From assembly GCA_041686935.1 (NCBI GenBank), contig JAWLCW010000008.1, forward strand, positions 182,076-246,075: a stretch of DNA of 64,000 nt, given 5' to 3'. The notes under the pieces are model-generated. The model was not told where the DNA came from. It saw only the letters and a list, made by a program, of their open reading frames with translations, and searched no databases. The stretch is from Mariniphaga sp041686935. GTDB lineage: Bacteria > Bacteroidota > Bacteroidia > Bacteroidales > Prolixibacteraceae. Of the stretch, positions 26,109 through 34,075 are shown one piece after another. How positions within the stretch are numbered: the stretch's first letter is position 1; each line of letters begins with the position of its first letter. A program made the translations under genes and the position numbers.

Positions 26109-27509
26109 ATGTATAACGTACCAGCCGATTTTATAAACGAACAAAAAGTATGGGACATACTGAATGCCCATAAAACAGCCGACAGTGAGCAGGTAAGGGA
26201 AGTTTTGGCCAAAGCTGCCGAAATGAAGGGCCTCGACATGGATGATGTGGCAGTACTTACCGGCATCAGCGACCCGGAACTTCTGGGTGAACTGTTCAAT
26301 ACCGCCAACCAGGTCAAGGAAACCATTTACGGGAATCGCCTGGTTCTGTTTGCACCACTTTACATTTCAAATTTGTGTTCCAACGAATGTTTGTATTGTG
26401 CTTTTCGGGCAACTAACAAAGACATTGTGCGAAGTACACTCACACAGGAACAGATTGCCCACGAAGTGGAAATCCTTATCAACAAGGGACATAAGCGCAT
26501 TTTGCTGGTGGCAGGCGAATCGTATCCAAAACAGGGGTTTCAATATGTTCTGGATTCGGTAAAATCAGTTTATAGTGTAAAATCGGAACACGGAGAAATA
26601 CGCCGGGTGAATGTAAATATTGCCCCCCTGTCAACCGAAGAATTTATTCAATTAAAGGAAGCTCAGATTGGCACCTACCAGATTTTCCAGGAAACATACC
26701 ATCGCGAAACCTACCAAAAAGTGCACCTTGGCGGTAAAAAACGTGACTACAACTGGCGTGTTTGGGCACTTCACCGGGCAATGGACGCGGGTATCGACGA
26801 TGTGGGAATTGGCGTGCTTTTCGGCTTATTCGACTACCGTTTTGAAATTCTGGCCATGATACAGCACATTCGCGAACTGGAAAAAAAATTTGGCGTTGGA
26901 CCGCACACGATCAGTGTTCCGCGCCTGGAACCGGCCACCGGAAGTAATTTGGCTGCTCATCCGCCGTTCCCGGTTTCCGACATCGACTTCCGGAAAATTG
27001 TGGCCATATTGCGCCTGGCGGTTCCTTACACCGGCATCATCATGTCAACGCGCGAAACAGCCCAAATGCGCCGCGAAACTTTTGCACTGGGCGTAAGCCA
27101 GATTTCAGCCGGAAGCCGCACCAATCCGGGCGGTTACGAACATGAAGAAGATGAAGACGACCCATCAGGCCAATTCAGCCTGGGCGACCACCGCCCGCTT
27201 GATGAAGTCATTCGCGATGTGGCATCCATGGGTTACATCCCGTCGTTTTGCACGGCCTGTTACCGGCTCGGCAGAACCGGACAGGATTTCATGGATTTGG
27301 CTAAACCCGGCGACATTAAACTGCACTGCGCACCGAATGCGTTGTCATCATTTAAGGAATACCTGCAGAATTATGCTTCGCCCGAAACTGCTGAAGTTGG
27401 CAACAAACTCATCAGAGAAACCATTGCCGGCATGGATGGGTTAGCCAGGCAACGTGCCGAAAAACTCGTAAAACGTGTGGAAGCAGGTCGCGATGATGTG
27501 TATTGTTAA
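26109..27509 (+). CDS. hydG: [FeFe]-hydrogenase maturase HydG (tyrosine lyase)
   Basis: A complete 466-residue HydG. Radical SAM motif C90-x3-C94-x2-C97 (L-C-S-N-E-C-L-Y-C-A-F). The C-terminal second-cluster motif has C384-x22-C407 (F-C-T-A-C-Y-R-L-G-R-T-G ... K-L-H-C), preceded by C381. HydG cleaves tyrosine to p-cresol, CO and cyanide and builds the Fe(CO)2(CN) synthon for the H-cluster. Conserved S-A-G-S-R-T-N-P-G-G-Y and the D-H-R block are present. Followed by DUF2442 and aspA on the same strand. Confidence 0.96.
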   Translation: MYNVPADFINEQKVWDILNAHKTADSEQVREVLAKAAEMKGLDMDDVAVLTGISDPELLGELFNTANQVKETIYGNRLVLFAPLYISNLCSNECLYCAFRATNKDIVRSTLTQEQIAHEVEILINKGHKRILLVAGESYPKQGFQYVLDSVKSVYSVKSEHGEIRRVNVNIAPLSTEEFIQLKEAQIGTYQIFQETYHRETYQKVHLGGKKRDYNWRVWALHRAMDAGIDDVGIGVLFGLFDYRFEILAMIQHIRELEKKFGVGPHTISVPRLEPATGSNLAAHPPFPVSDIDFRKIVAILRLAVPYTGIIMSTRETAQMRRETFALGVSQISAGSRTNPGGYEHEEDEDDPSGQFSLGDHRPLDEVIRDVASMGYIPSFCTACYRLGRTGQDFMDLAKPGDIKLHCAPNALSSFKEYLQNYASPETAEVGNKLIRETIAGMDGLARQRAEKLVKRVEAGRDDVYC

Positions 27510-27565
27510 TTTTCAAAAGGTTTCTTAATTTTGAAAGAATTACAAAAAAATTGAGGTAAGTAATT

Positions 27566-27847
27566 ATGAAAATTGTAGAAGAGCCAATTGTTGATTATCA
27601 AAAAAACTTGTCCGTAAAAAATGCCGAACTGATTCAGGATTATAAAGTCAAAATCAGATTTAGTGACAACAGCCAACAGATTGTTGATTTTGAACCTTTT
27701 ATTAAGAGATCTCATCATCCGGCTATCAAAAAATATATGGATATAGAAAGGTTTAAACAATTCGAAATCATAGATGGTAACCTGAACTGGAATGACTACG
27801 ATATGATTTTCCCTGTTTCTGATTTGAAAAAGGGAAAAATCGCTTAA
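27566..27847 (+). CDS. DUF2442 protein
   Basis: A protein of 93 residues: A-E-L-I-Q-D-Y-K-V-K-I-R-F-S-D-N-S-x-x-x-V-D-F-E-P, F-E-I-I-D-G-N-L-N-W and N-D-Y-D-M-I-F-P are the DUF2442 pattern. In other genomes DUF2442 often pairs with DUF4160 in a small two-gene module of unknown role. Here it stands alone, 56 bases after hydG and 2 bases before aspA, and is expected to be co-transcribed with them. Probably an insertion into the hydG-aspA pair. Confidence 0.8.
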   Translation: MKIVEEPIVDYQKNLSVKNAELIQDYKVKIRFSDNSQQIVDFEPFIKRSHHPAIKKYMDIERFKQFEIIDGNLNWNDYDMIFPVSDLKKGKIA

Positions 27848-27849
27848 CT

Positions 27850-29247
27850 ATGGATTACAGAATCGAAAACGACCTTCTCGGAAAAAAACAAATCCCCTCA
27901 GACGTATTGTGGGGAATCCATACCGCCCGTGCAGTGGAAAACTTTCCGCTTTCAGGCAAACAGGTTCATCCCGAACTGATTAAAGCTTATGGCGAAGTAA
28001 AACTGGCCTGTGTCCAAACAAACATTCAGCTTGGTTTTTGGAAAGAAAACCCCGAAAAAGCCGGCGCAATTGAAAAAGCCTGCTTCGAAATGAGTCGGGG
28101 ACTGCTCAGTGAACACATCATTGTGGATGCCCTGCAGGGAGGAGCCGGAACTTCAACCAACATGAACGTGAACGAAGTGATTGCCAACCGGGCGCTTCAA
28201 ATTATGGGCGAAAAACCAGGGAATTATGAACTCATCTCCCCGCTCGACGATGTCAACCTGCACCAGTCAACCAACGACACCTACCCCACCGCCTTAAAGG
28301 TTGCTGCAATCAGGTTGTTGAGAATACTGGAGCAAAGTGTACTGGAGCTACAGGAAGCTTTTCAGCAAAAAGAGAAGGAATTTGCCCACATCGTAAAAAT
28401 TGGCCGTACCCAATTGCAGGATGCCGTGTTAACAACTTTAGGCCGTGAAATGAGCGCCTATGCAGAGGCATTTAACCGCGACCGCTGGCGGATTTACAAA
28501 TGCGAGGAACGGCTGCGAGCAGTTAATCTGGGCGGAACAGCCATTGGAACAGGCCTGGGAGCACCCAGACAATACATCTTTAAAGTAGTTGACCGGCTAC
28601 GTGAAAACACCAACATTGGTCTGGCCCGCAGCGAAAACCTGATTGACGGAACCCAAAATACCGATGTTTTTGTGGAAGTCTCCGGAATTTTTAAAGCCTG
28701 TGCTTCAAACCTGTATAAAATCAGTAACGATTTACGGCTGCTTTCCAGCGGTCCCGATGCCGGGTTGGGAGAAATAAACCTCCCCCAAAAACAAGCCGGT
28801 TCCTCCATCATGCCCGGCAAAGTGAACCCGGTTATTCCCGAAGCTGTTGCACAAGTAGCTTTACTGGTATTTGGAAATGACCTGGTTTTGACCCAGGCCT
28901 GCAGTGCGGGAAACCTGGAACTGAACCAGTTTATGCCATTAATTACACACACAATGCTTGAAAACCTTTCCCTGCTTAATCATGCCTGCAACATTTTTAA
29001 CAGAAAATGTGTTTCAGGCATAACAGCCAATGAAGATGTTTGTAAAAATAACGTGGAAAACTCAACCGCAGCCGTTACCGCATTAATTCCAAAAATTGGT
29101 TATGAAAATGCATCGCTGGTGGTAAATACGTCCCAAGACTTAAACATCTCCATCCGAGAAGCAGCCATAAAACTTCATTTCATTTCGAACAAGGAATTTG
29201 AAGATTCGATAACTCCGGAAGCTGTATGCAGGCTCGGCCATTCCTGA
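27850..29247 (+). CDS. aspA: aspartate ammonia-lyase
   Basis: A protein of 465 residues of the aspartase/fumarase superfamily. Signature G317-S-S-I-M-P-G-K-V-N-P, with the catalytic Ser in this flexible loop. Also G-G-A-G-T-S-T-N-M-N-V-N-E-V, H-Q-S-T-N-D-T-Y-P-T and G-R-T-Q-L-Q-D-A, which favour aspartase over fumarase. It deaminates L-aspartate to fumarate and ammonia. aspA next to hyd maturases recurs in Bacteroidota and Firmicutes; recent work on H-cluster assembly links ammonium to the azadithiolate bridge (from memory). It starts 2 bases after DUF2442. Confidence 0.92.
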   Translation: MDYRIENDLLGKKQIPSDVLWGIHTARAVENFPLSGKQVHPELIKAYGEVKLACVQTNIQLGFWKENPEKAGAIEKACFEMSRGLLSEHIIVDALQGGAGTSTNMNVNEVIANRALQIMGEKPGNYELISPLDDVNLHQSTNDTYPTALKVAAIRLLRILEQSVLELQEAFQQKEKEFAHIVKIGRTQLQDAVLTTLGREMSAYAEAFNRDRWRIYKCEERLRAVNLGGTAIGTGLGAPRQYIFKVVDRLRENTNIGLARSENLIDGTQNTDVFVEVSGIFKACASNLYKISNDLRLLSSGPDAGLGEINLPQKQAGSSIMPGKVNPVIPEAVAQVALLVFGNDLVLTQACSAGNLELNQFMPLITHTMLENLSLLNHACNIFNRKCVSGITANEDVCKNNVENSTAAVTALIPKIGYENASLVVNTSQDLNISIREAAIKLHFISNKEFEDSITPEAVCRLGHS

Positions 29248-29419
29248 CTAAAAATATTTCTTAAAATTTCCATACTGAAAATCAACAATTTGAAACCAAT
29301 CAAAAAATAAAAGATAAAAAAATATTAATATTTGTTTGGAAGTATTGAGGATTGTTGTTAATATTGAATCTAAATTAAAAGAGAACGTTAATTATTGTAT
29401 AACTCAAAATTTGAAAAAG

Positions 29420-29779
29420 ATGAAAAAAGTATTATTTATTTTAGCATTGGTTATGGCTTATGGCCTGTCAGTTTCAACTGCAAGTGTAACGGTTGAAGAA
29501 AACGAAAAAGCAAAAGTAACAGTAGTTGCTGACGACAACAAAACTACAAAAGCAGAAGAAGCTCCAAAAGCTACTGCCGCAAAAGCAGACGGTTGTGGTG
29601 AAGTAAAAGCTGAAGCAAAAGCCGATGGTTGTGGTGATGCGAAAGCTGAAGCGAAAGCTGATGGTTGCTCAGGCACCAAAACAGCAGCAAAAGCCGATGG
29701 CTGCTCAGGAACAAAAACTGCTGCCAAAGCTGATGGTTGTGGTGACAAGTCAAAAACCTCAACTGCCAGCAACAATTAA
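29420..29779 (+). CDS. exported Cys-repeat protein with KADGCG/S units
   Basis: A protein of 119 residues from ATG 29420; the longer frame from 29336 lacks a plausible signal. The N-terminus MKKVLFILALVMAYGLSVSTAS is a Sec signal peptide. The mature part is Lys/Ala/Glu-rich and holds five K-A-D-G-C-G/S units, four of them spaced 13 residues apart, each with one cysteine. No globular domain is apparent. A second exported protein at 29975 shares the signal-peptide style and the V-T-V-V-A-D segment. One Cys per unit in a charged linker suits metal binding or thiol chemistry. Not recognised. Confidence 0.75.
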   Translation: MKKVLFILALVMAYGLSVSTASVTVEENEKAKVTVVADDNKTTKAEEAPKATAAKADGCGEVKAEAKADGCGDAKAEAKADGCSGTKTAAKADGCSGTKTAAKADGCGDKSKTSTASNN

Positions 29780-29810
29780 GAAGAGCATTACAAAGTATTT
29801 CCAATAACAG

Positions 29811-29845
29811 AAAAGGTCGCACGTCGTTTGACAGGCGACCTTTTT
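29811..29845 (+). terminator. rho-independent terminator
   Basis: Stem AAAGGTCGC / GCGACCTTT around a 14-base loop, then a T run; 31 bases after the KADGCG protein stop. Confidence 0.85.
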
Positions 29846-29974
29846 ATTTGAAAAAAATCGGCTGGTTTATCTTCAATTGCCTGAAAATTCTTATTTTGCA
29901 AAACGAAATGTATCATAATTACTATTATTAAGAACAAAAGTTAAAAATCGACATTCAACTAAAAATTTAAAAAC

Positions 29975-30280
29975 ATGAAAAAATTATTTTTTATCCTGGC
30001 GCTGGTTGCCATTTATGCTGTTTCATCATCATCCGTAACGGGAAATGAAAATGCCAAAGAAGAGCAGAAAATTACAATTGTGGCGGATACAGACGACGAT
30101 GTAAAATCGCCAGCCGTTGAAGAGAAAAAAGACAAAAAGAAAAAGAAAACCACAACTGCGGTAAGTTGCTGTTCGCAAAAGGAAACAGTAAAAACCGGTT
30201 GCACTGAAGCTCAACAGAAAAGTTGCGCTGCATCTAAAGTAAGTTGTTCGGAAGAAAAGAAAAAAGAAGAAAAAAAGTAA
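29975..30280 (+). CDS. exported Lys/Cys-rich protein, paralogue of the KADGCG protein
   Basis: A protein of 101 residues. Signal peptide MKKLFFILALVAIYAVSSSS. After an acidic stretch (V-A-D-T-D-D-D-V-K-S) comes a K-rich run, then six cysteines: S-C-C-S-Q-K, T-G-C-T-E, K-S-C-A-A-S-K, V-S-C-S. Shares I/V-T-I/V-V-A-D with its neighbour at 29420. The shared signal-peptide style and order suggest an old tandem duplication with divergence of the Cys region. No known domain; predicted exported. It has its own terminator. Confidence 0.7.
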   Translation: MKKLFFILALVAIYAVSSSSVTGNENAKEEQKITIVADTDDDVKSPAVEEKKDKKKKKTTTAVSCCSQKETVKTGCTEAQQKSCAASKVSCSEEKKKEEKK

Positions 30281-30341
30281 ATTAATTCTGGCCGGCATAG
30301 GGTTTTAAATTTAACGTGCCGGATACCTGATGAATTTTCAG

Positions 30342-30384
30342 AAAACAGTTCCGTTTAGTTCATTGTAAACGGAACTGTTTTTTT
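30342..30384 (+). terminator. strong rho-independent terminator
   Basis: A 16-bp perfect stem (AAAACAGTTCCGTTTA and its complement) with an 8-base loop and T run, after the second exported protein. The 363-base gap from here to the sigma gene otherwise holds only AT-rich sequence and the promoter below. Confidence 0.9.
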
Positions 30385-30601
30385 ACGCCCCTTTTTGATT
30401 TAGTCAATTTCAGATTTTCCACAGATTAACATCAGCCAAAAGTTTGGCATATCAATCATCTTTAAACAAAAACCTGATGTGAAGGAAGTTTTATATTCAA
30501 AAAAAAATCACCGGGTCACAACATGGTTTTTTCTTTTGCAGGTTATTTCAACGTACAGAGTAAAGCAATATTTTCTGATTTTTAAAAGTGAATAAGTTCC
30601 C

Positions 30602-30609
30602 TATCTTTG
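30602..30609 (+). promoter_or_regulatory. Bacteroidetes -7 promoter element before the ECF sigma gene
   Basis: TATCTTTG, an exact match to TAnnTTTG, 34 bases before the GTG start at 30644. Confidence 0.5.
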
Positions 30610-30643
30610 CTGAAGGCTGAATAAAACCAGTCGTAAACCTAAA

Positions 30644-31222
30644 GTGGAAAACGAAAATTCAAACATCTGGAAAAGTTTCCTCGAAGGCGATAAAGAGGCA
30701 TTTGCCCACTTGTATAACCTGCATGTGGAGGCGCTTTACCGTTACGGCACCAAATTATGTAATGATGATAATCTGGTAAAGGATGTCATTCAGGAAGTTT
30801 TTCTCGATTTATACCTGAAACGGCAAAAAAACAAAACCAAACCCGAAAATTTGCGATGGTACCTCGTTTTGGCATTCAAACGCAACCTGATAAAAAAACT
30901 GAAACGCAACAGAAAGCTGATGGATGATGAAGAATGCGAGTTGAATTTTGAACCGGAATACAGCATTGAAAAAACCATTATTGAAAATGAGGAGGAAGCG
31001 GAGTTGAACCGGAAGGTAAATGAAGTACTTAAAAATTTACCGGCCAAACAAAAAGAGGCGCTTTATCTGCGTTACAACGAATCGATGGAATATCCTGAAA
31101 TTGCTCAGTTGTTGAATATTTCCGTTGAATCGGTTCGGAAGCAGGTTTACCGGGCGTTATCCTCCATCCGGGAAAAATTTGGGAAACAGGGGTTGGTGTT
31201 GTTTTTGGTTAATCTACGGTAA
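30644..31222 (+). CDS. ECF RNA polymerase sigma-70 factor
   Basis: A protein of 192 residues from a GTG start (no in-frame ATG before the conserved region). Sigma region 2 covers about 20-85 (D-V-I-Q-E-V-F-L-D-L-Y) and region 4 about 125-180 (L-P-A-K-Q-K-E-A-L-Y-L-R-Y, I-A-Q-L-L-N-I-S-V-E-S-V-R-K-Q-V-Y-R-A-L). This is the Bacteroidetes ECF type that partners FecR anti-sigma and an STN-domain SusC. The FecR gene normally follows within a few hundred bases; here it is 1.58 kb away, past a REP-associated transposase and a terminator. Confidence 0.93.
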   Translation: MENENSNIWKSFLEGDKEAFAHLYNLHVEALYRYGTKLCNDDNLVKDVIQEVFLDLYLKRQKNKTKPENLRWYLVLAFKRNLIKKLKRNRKLMDDEECELNFEPEYSIEKTIIENEEEAELNRKVNEVLKNLPAKQKEALYLRYNESMEYPEIAQLLNISVESVRKQVYRALSSIREKFGKQGLVLFLVNLR

Positions 31223-31329
31223 AACAGATTTTAAACCAAAAGCGGCAGCTTACGAAATAGATGTAGCTGCTAGAAAATCTCAGCAAAAAACAAGTGTTTG
31301 TGCCGTGAAACATTTGTAGTTGCAAGAGC

Positions 31330-31470
31330 ATCAGAACCGGGAACCAGCGGCAGAGCCGCGAAACAGTTGGCGCTGCAATTGCTTCATAACAGGGAACCAG
31401 CGGCAGAGCCGCGAAATATTTGTAGCGGCAATAGCAACACAACAGGCCGAAAGGTGCAGCGCACCGAAAT
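31330..31470. repeat. left REP-like hairpin cluster
   Basis: Three short hairpins with 5-bp stems and 3-base loops: GCGGC-AGA-GCCGC at 31347-31359 and 31400-31412, and GGTGC-AGC-GCACC at 31453-31465. They share flanks with the right cluster (GGGAACCAGCGGCAGAG; AAATATTTGTAGCGGCAA; AGGCCGAAAGGTGCAGCG). They are the REP partners of the RAYT transposase gene that follows. Confidence 0.75.
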
Positions 31471-31498
31471 ATTAAACATCTGTCAACCCAAAATCCCC

Positions 31499-31978
31499 TC
31501 ACTCCCAATCTCTTACATCATCAAAAAATTCAAACAAATAATCATCATTAAACTGAATGTCATTCTTCCTCAAAATCTCCAAATATTCCGTTCTGAAATC
31601 TGTTTTTTTATGATGTTTCTCCTGATTCAAAACATATCTTACAACAGTATCGATTTGGGATCGGGAATGAGAAAATGCTCCATAACCCTTTTGCCATTCA
31701 AAACGAAATCGGGATAAATTGTTTTGTTTTATCCACTCATTGGTTGAAGTTTTAATTTCCTCAACAAGATCCGGAATCAAATGATTGACATTGTATCCGA
31801 TAAAAATATGAATATGGTCCGGCATGGAACCAATAGCGAGCAATTTGTGTTTATGATTCTGAACAATACCCGTAATGTATTTTTCCAATTCATTTTTCCA
31901 TTGTCTTTTAATCAATGCATTTCTGTTTTTTACGGCAAAAACCAGATGGGCATAAAATTGGGTGTAAGTATTAGCCAT
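31499..31978 (-). mobile_element. REP-associated tyrosine transposase (RAYT, IS200-like Y1)
   Basis: A protein of 159 residues. HUH motif H55-I-H57 in S-M-P-D-H-I-H-I-F, and candidate catalytic Tyr99 in W-Q-K-G-Y-G-A-F-S-x-S. Length and motifs fit Y1 transposases of the Bacteroidetes RAYT group. It is flanked on both sides by REP-like hairpins and has no IS-type inverted repeats. RAYTs nick single-stranded REP hairpins and are thought to spread REPs; they are usually single-copy and not self-mobile. It lies between the sigma and anti-sigma genes on the opposite strand. Confidence 0.85.
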
Positions 31979-32043
31979 AATGTTTGAATTTTATTGTGCA
32001 TTGTAAAAATAGACACATATTTCATTCTGTGAAAAGAAATTTT

Positions 32044-32600
32044 AATATTCAGGTGCTACGCACCTTATTCCCGATGGATCGACATCATTACTACAAATAT
32101 TCAGGTGCGCTGCACCTACATCTTTGAACAACTAAAATTCATTTAAAATCAGCAACAGAGCCGAAAAAAAAATTTAGCAAAATTAAATTCCGCAAAAAAA
32201 CAGCGGCTGCGCCTCGAAATATTTGTAGCGGCAGAAGCATTAGAACCGGGAACCAGCGGCAGAGCCGCGAAATATTTGTAGCGGCAAAAGCAACACACCA
32301 GGCCGAAAGGTGCAGCGCACCGGAATATTCTTATCACCCCATTATTGCAGATAACAATATCGAATCTAATATTCCGGTGCTACGCACCTTATTCCCGATG
32401 GATTGACATCATTACTACAAATATTCAGGTGCGCTGCACCTACTTCTTTGAACAACTAAAATTCATTTGAAATCAGCAACAGAGCCGAAAAAAATTTTAG
32501 CAAAATTAAATTCCGCAAAAAAACAGCGGCAGCGCCGCGAAATATTTGTAGCGGCAAAAGCAACACACCAGGCCGAAAGGTGCAGCGCAACGAAATATTA
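32044..32600. repeat. right REP-like cluster with a tandem direct duplication
   Basis: Hairpins AGGTGC-TAC-GCACCT (32051-32065), AGGTGC-GCT-GCACCT (32103-32117), GCGGC-AGA-GCCGC (32256-32268), GGTGC-AGC-GCACC (32309-32321), then a second round: GGTGC-TAC-GCACC (32376-32388), AGGTGC-GCT-GCACCT (32427-32441), GCGGC-AGC-GCCGC (32526-32538). Between them the spacer text is also repeated (for example CATCATTACTACAAATATTC and CAAAATTAAATTCCGCAAAA). Copy A covers about 32044-32337 and copy B about 32368-32600; copy B lacks one inner unit. No gene is visible in 31979-32806. Confidence 0.8.
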
Positions 32601-32695
32601 AATCAAAAAAAATCCATTATCCTGTCCATATTCACCAACCTCATGTCCTTTTATAGTAATAGGTTTTGGGTTTACCCAATTGTTCATAGTTTAGT

Positions 32696-32733
32696 AAAAT
32701 TCCGCCCTCAGTTTTCGGGGGCGGAATTTTTTT
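32696..32733 (+). terminator. rho-independent terminator upstream of fecR-like gene
   Basis: A 12-bp perfect stem AAAATTCCGCCC / GGGCGGAATTTT with an 11-base loop and T run. It lies 74 bases before the anti-sigma gene and should stop read-through from the sigma promoter, so the anti-sigma gene probably needs its own promoter. Confidence 0.8.
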
Positions 32734-32806
32734 GCAAAAAAAAGTTAAAAATTCTGTCCATATTTTAAAGGTTGAAGTCCTTTTAGAACAGAACGAACAA
32801 ATTTAA

Positions 32807-33997
32807 ATGGAAAATATCAGCAAATATCTCGACGATAAACGTTTCATTCAATGGGTGTTCAGCCCGGGAAACGAACTCAATGAATGGTGGAATTCATTTG
32901 AAGCCTCCAATCCAAAAGAGAAGGAAAACATCCAACTGGCACGCAGAATTCTGCAAAAACTTCATACATCAGACAAAGATCTTTCTGAAGATGAAAAAAT
33001 TGTCCTCTTTTCCCGAATCCTGAAACAGGTAGAAAACCAGCAGGAGAACAAAAGAACCCGCAGAATTTTTATTGGTTTATTGAAATACGCCGCTGTGGCC
33101 ATCCTCTTCTTTTCTGTTGGAGCACTGCTTTTTTACCAGAAAAACAATTTTAATCCGCAGTTTGTTACGCAGGAAATTTCAGAACCCATTCATTCGGACG
33201 AAGCCCGGCTGATACGGCCCGGCGGGGATAATATTTTGCTCAGTGAATCGAATTCACGCATTGAACACAGGCAGGATGGCCAGGTTGTTATAAACAACCA
33301 ATTGCTAGAAACCGGAGCTCCCATACCCCAGGGAACTCCCGAAATGAATCAACTCGTAATTCCTTACGGAAAAACTTCGGAAATTATTCTCCCCGACGGT
33401 ACGCATGTTTATCTGAATGCCGGTAGCCGGTTGATTTACCCCGACTTTTTTGCCGACAAAACCCGCGAGGTTTTCCTGGTAGGCGAAGCCCATTTCGATG
33501 TGGAACACAACGAAAAGCAACCTTTTGTGGTGCAAACCACCGACATCCGTGTGCGGGTACTGGGAACCCAATTTAATGTTTCGGCCTACCCTTCCGACAA
33601 CATCATTGAAACGGTACTTACAACTGGAAAAGTGAGGCTTGAACAAAATAATTCTGGCATGTTTTCCCAAACAACCGATTTGGTTCCAGGACAACTTGCG
33701 GCATTTAACAAAACCGAACGCACCACCAGGGTGAAAGAAGTGGATATTGAAAATTACACGCTTTGGAAGGATGGATTGCTCAAGTTTGAAAGCACAGACC
33801 TGAGCCGCGTGGTGAAAAAACTGGAACGATATTTCGATATTCGTTTCCGTTACGAGGATCCATTTCTTGGAGGTATAAAAATCTCCGGAAAACTGGAACT
33901 GACCGACAGCCGCGAAGCTGTGCTGGAGAATGTAGCCGCAGTAGCATCAGTGAAAATTACAAAAAAAGGAGATGATTTTTATGAAATAAGTAATTAA
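32807..33997 (+). CDS. FecR-family anti-sigma factor
   Basis: A protein of 396 residues. Cytosolic N-terminus (about 1-85) binds sigma; one transmembrane helix at about 89-110 (L-L-K-Y-A-A-V-A-I-L-F-F-S-V-G-A-L). The periplasmic FecR domain has L-P-D-G-T-x-V-Y-L-N-A-G-S-R-L-x-Y-P, V-F-L-V-G-E-A-H-F-D-V and P-F-V-V-Q-T; the C-terminal DUF4974-like part is R-Y-F-D-I-R-F-R-Y. Family role: transmits the signal from the STN domain of the outer-membrane SusC to the ECF sigma. Separated from its sigma gene by the RAYT/REP unit; susC follows after 78 bases. Confidence 0.93.
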   Translation: MENISKYLDDKRFIQWVFSPGNELNEWWNSFEASNPKEKENIQLARRILQKLHTSDKDLSEDEKIVLFSRILKQVENQQENKRTRRIFIGLLKYAAVAILFFSVGALLFYQKNNFNPQFVTQEISEPIHSDEARLIRPGGDNILLSESNSRIEHRQDGQVVINNQLLETGAPIPQGTPEMNQLVIPYGKTSEIILPDGTHVYLNAGSRLIYPDFFADKTREVFLVGEAHFDVEHNEKQPFVVQTTDIRVRVLGTQFNVSAYPSDNIIETVLTTGKVRLEQNNSGMFSQTTDLVPGQLAAFNKTERTTRVKEVDIENYTLWKDGLLKFESTDLSRVVKKLERYFDIRFRYEDPFLGGIKISGKLELTDSREAVLENVAAVASVKITKKGDDFYEISN

Positions 33998-33998
33998 T

Positions 33999-34031
33999 AA
34001 ACCGGCAGGCGTTGCAGCGCCTTGCCGGTTT
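33999..34031 (+). promoter_or_regulatory. GC-rich hairpin between fecR-like and susC-like genes
   Basis: AAACCGGCAGGCG pairs with CGCCTTGCCGGTTT with one bulged base and a 6-base loop. No clean T tract follows, so it could be a weak terminator, attenuator or RNA-end stabiliser that sets susC apart from the anti-sigma gene. Confidence 0.5.
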
Positions 34032-34075
34032 CATGTGTTAAATTTTAATATTGTGTAACTTAACAGTTCAAAAGT

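Noticed and set aside
29420..30280. Radical-SAM-modified peptide (RiPP) precursors for the nearby HydE/HydG
   Set aside because: HydE and HydG are clear hydrogenase maturases, and the Cys-rich proteins have Sec signal peptides and no leader-core layout or transporter/protease gene.
32044..32600. Possible CRISPR array
   Set aside because: Repeat units differ in size and sequence, spacers are themselves repeated, and no cas genes lie nearby; the pattern fits REP hairpins with a RAYT.
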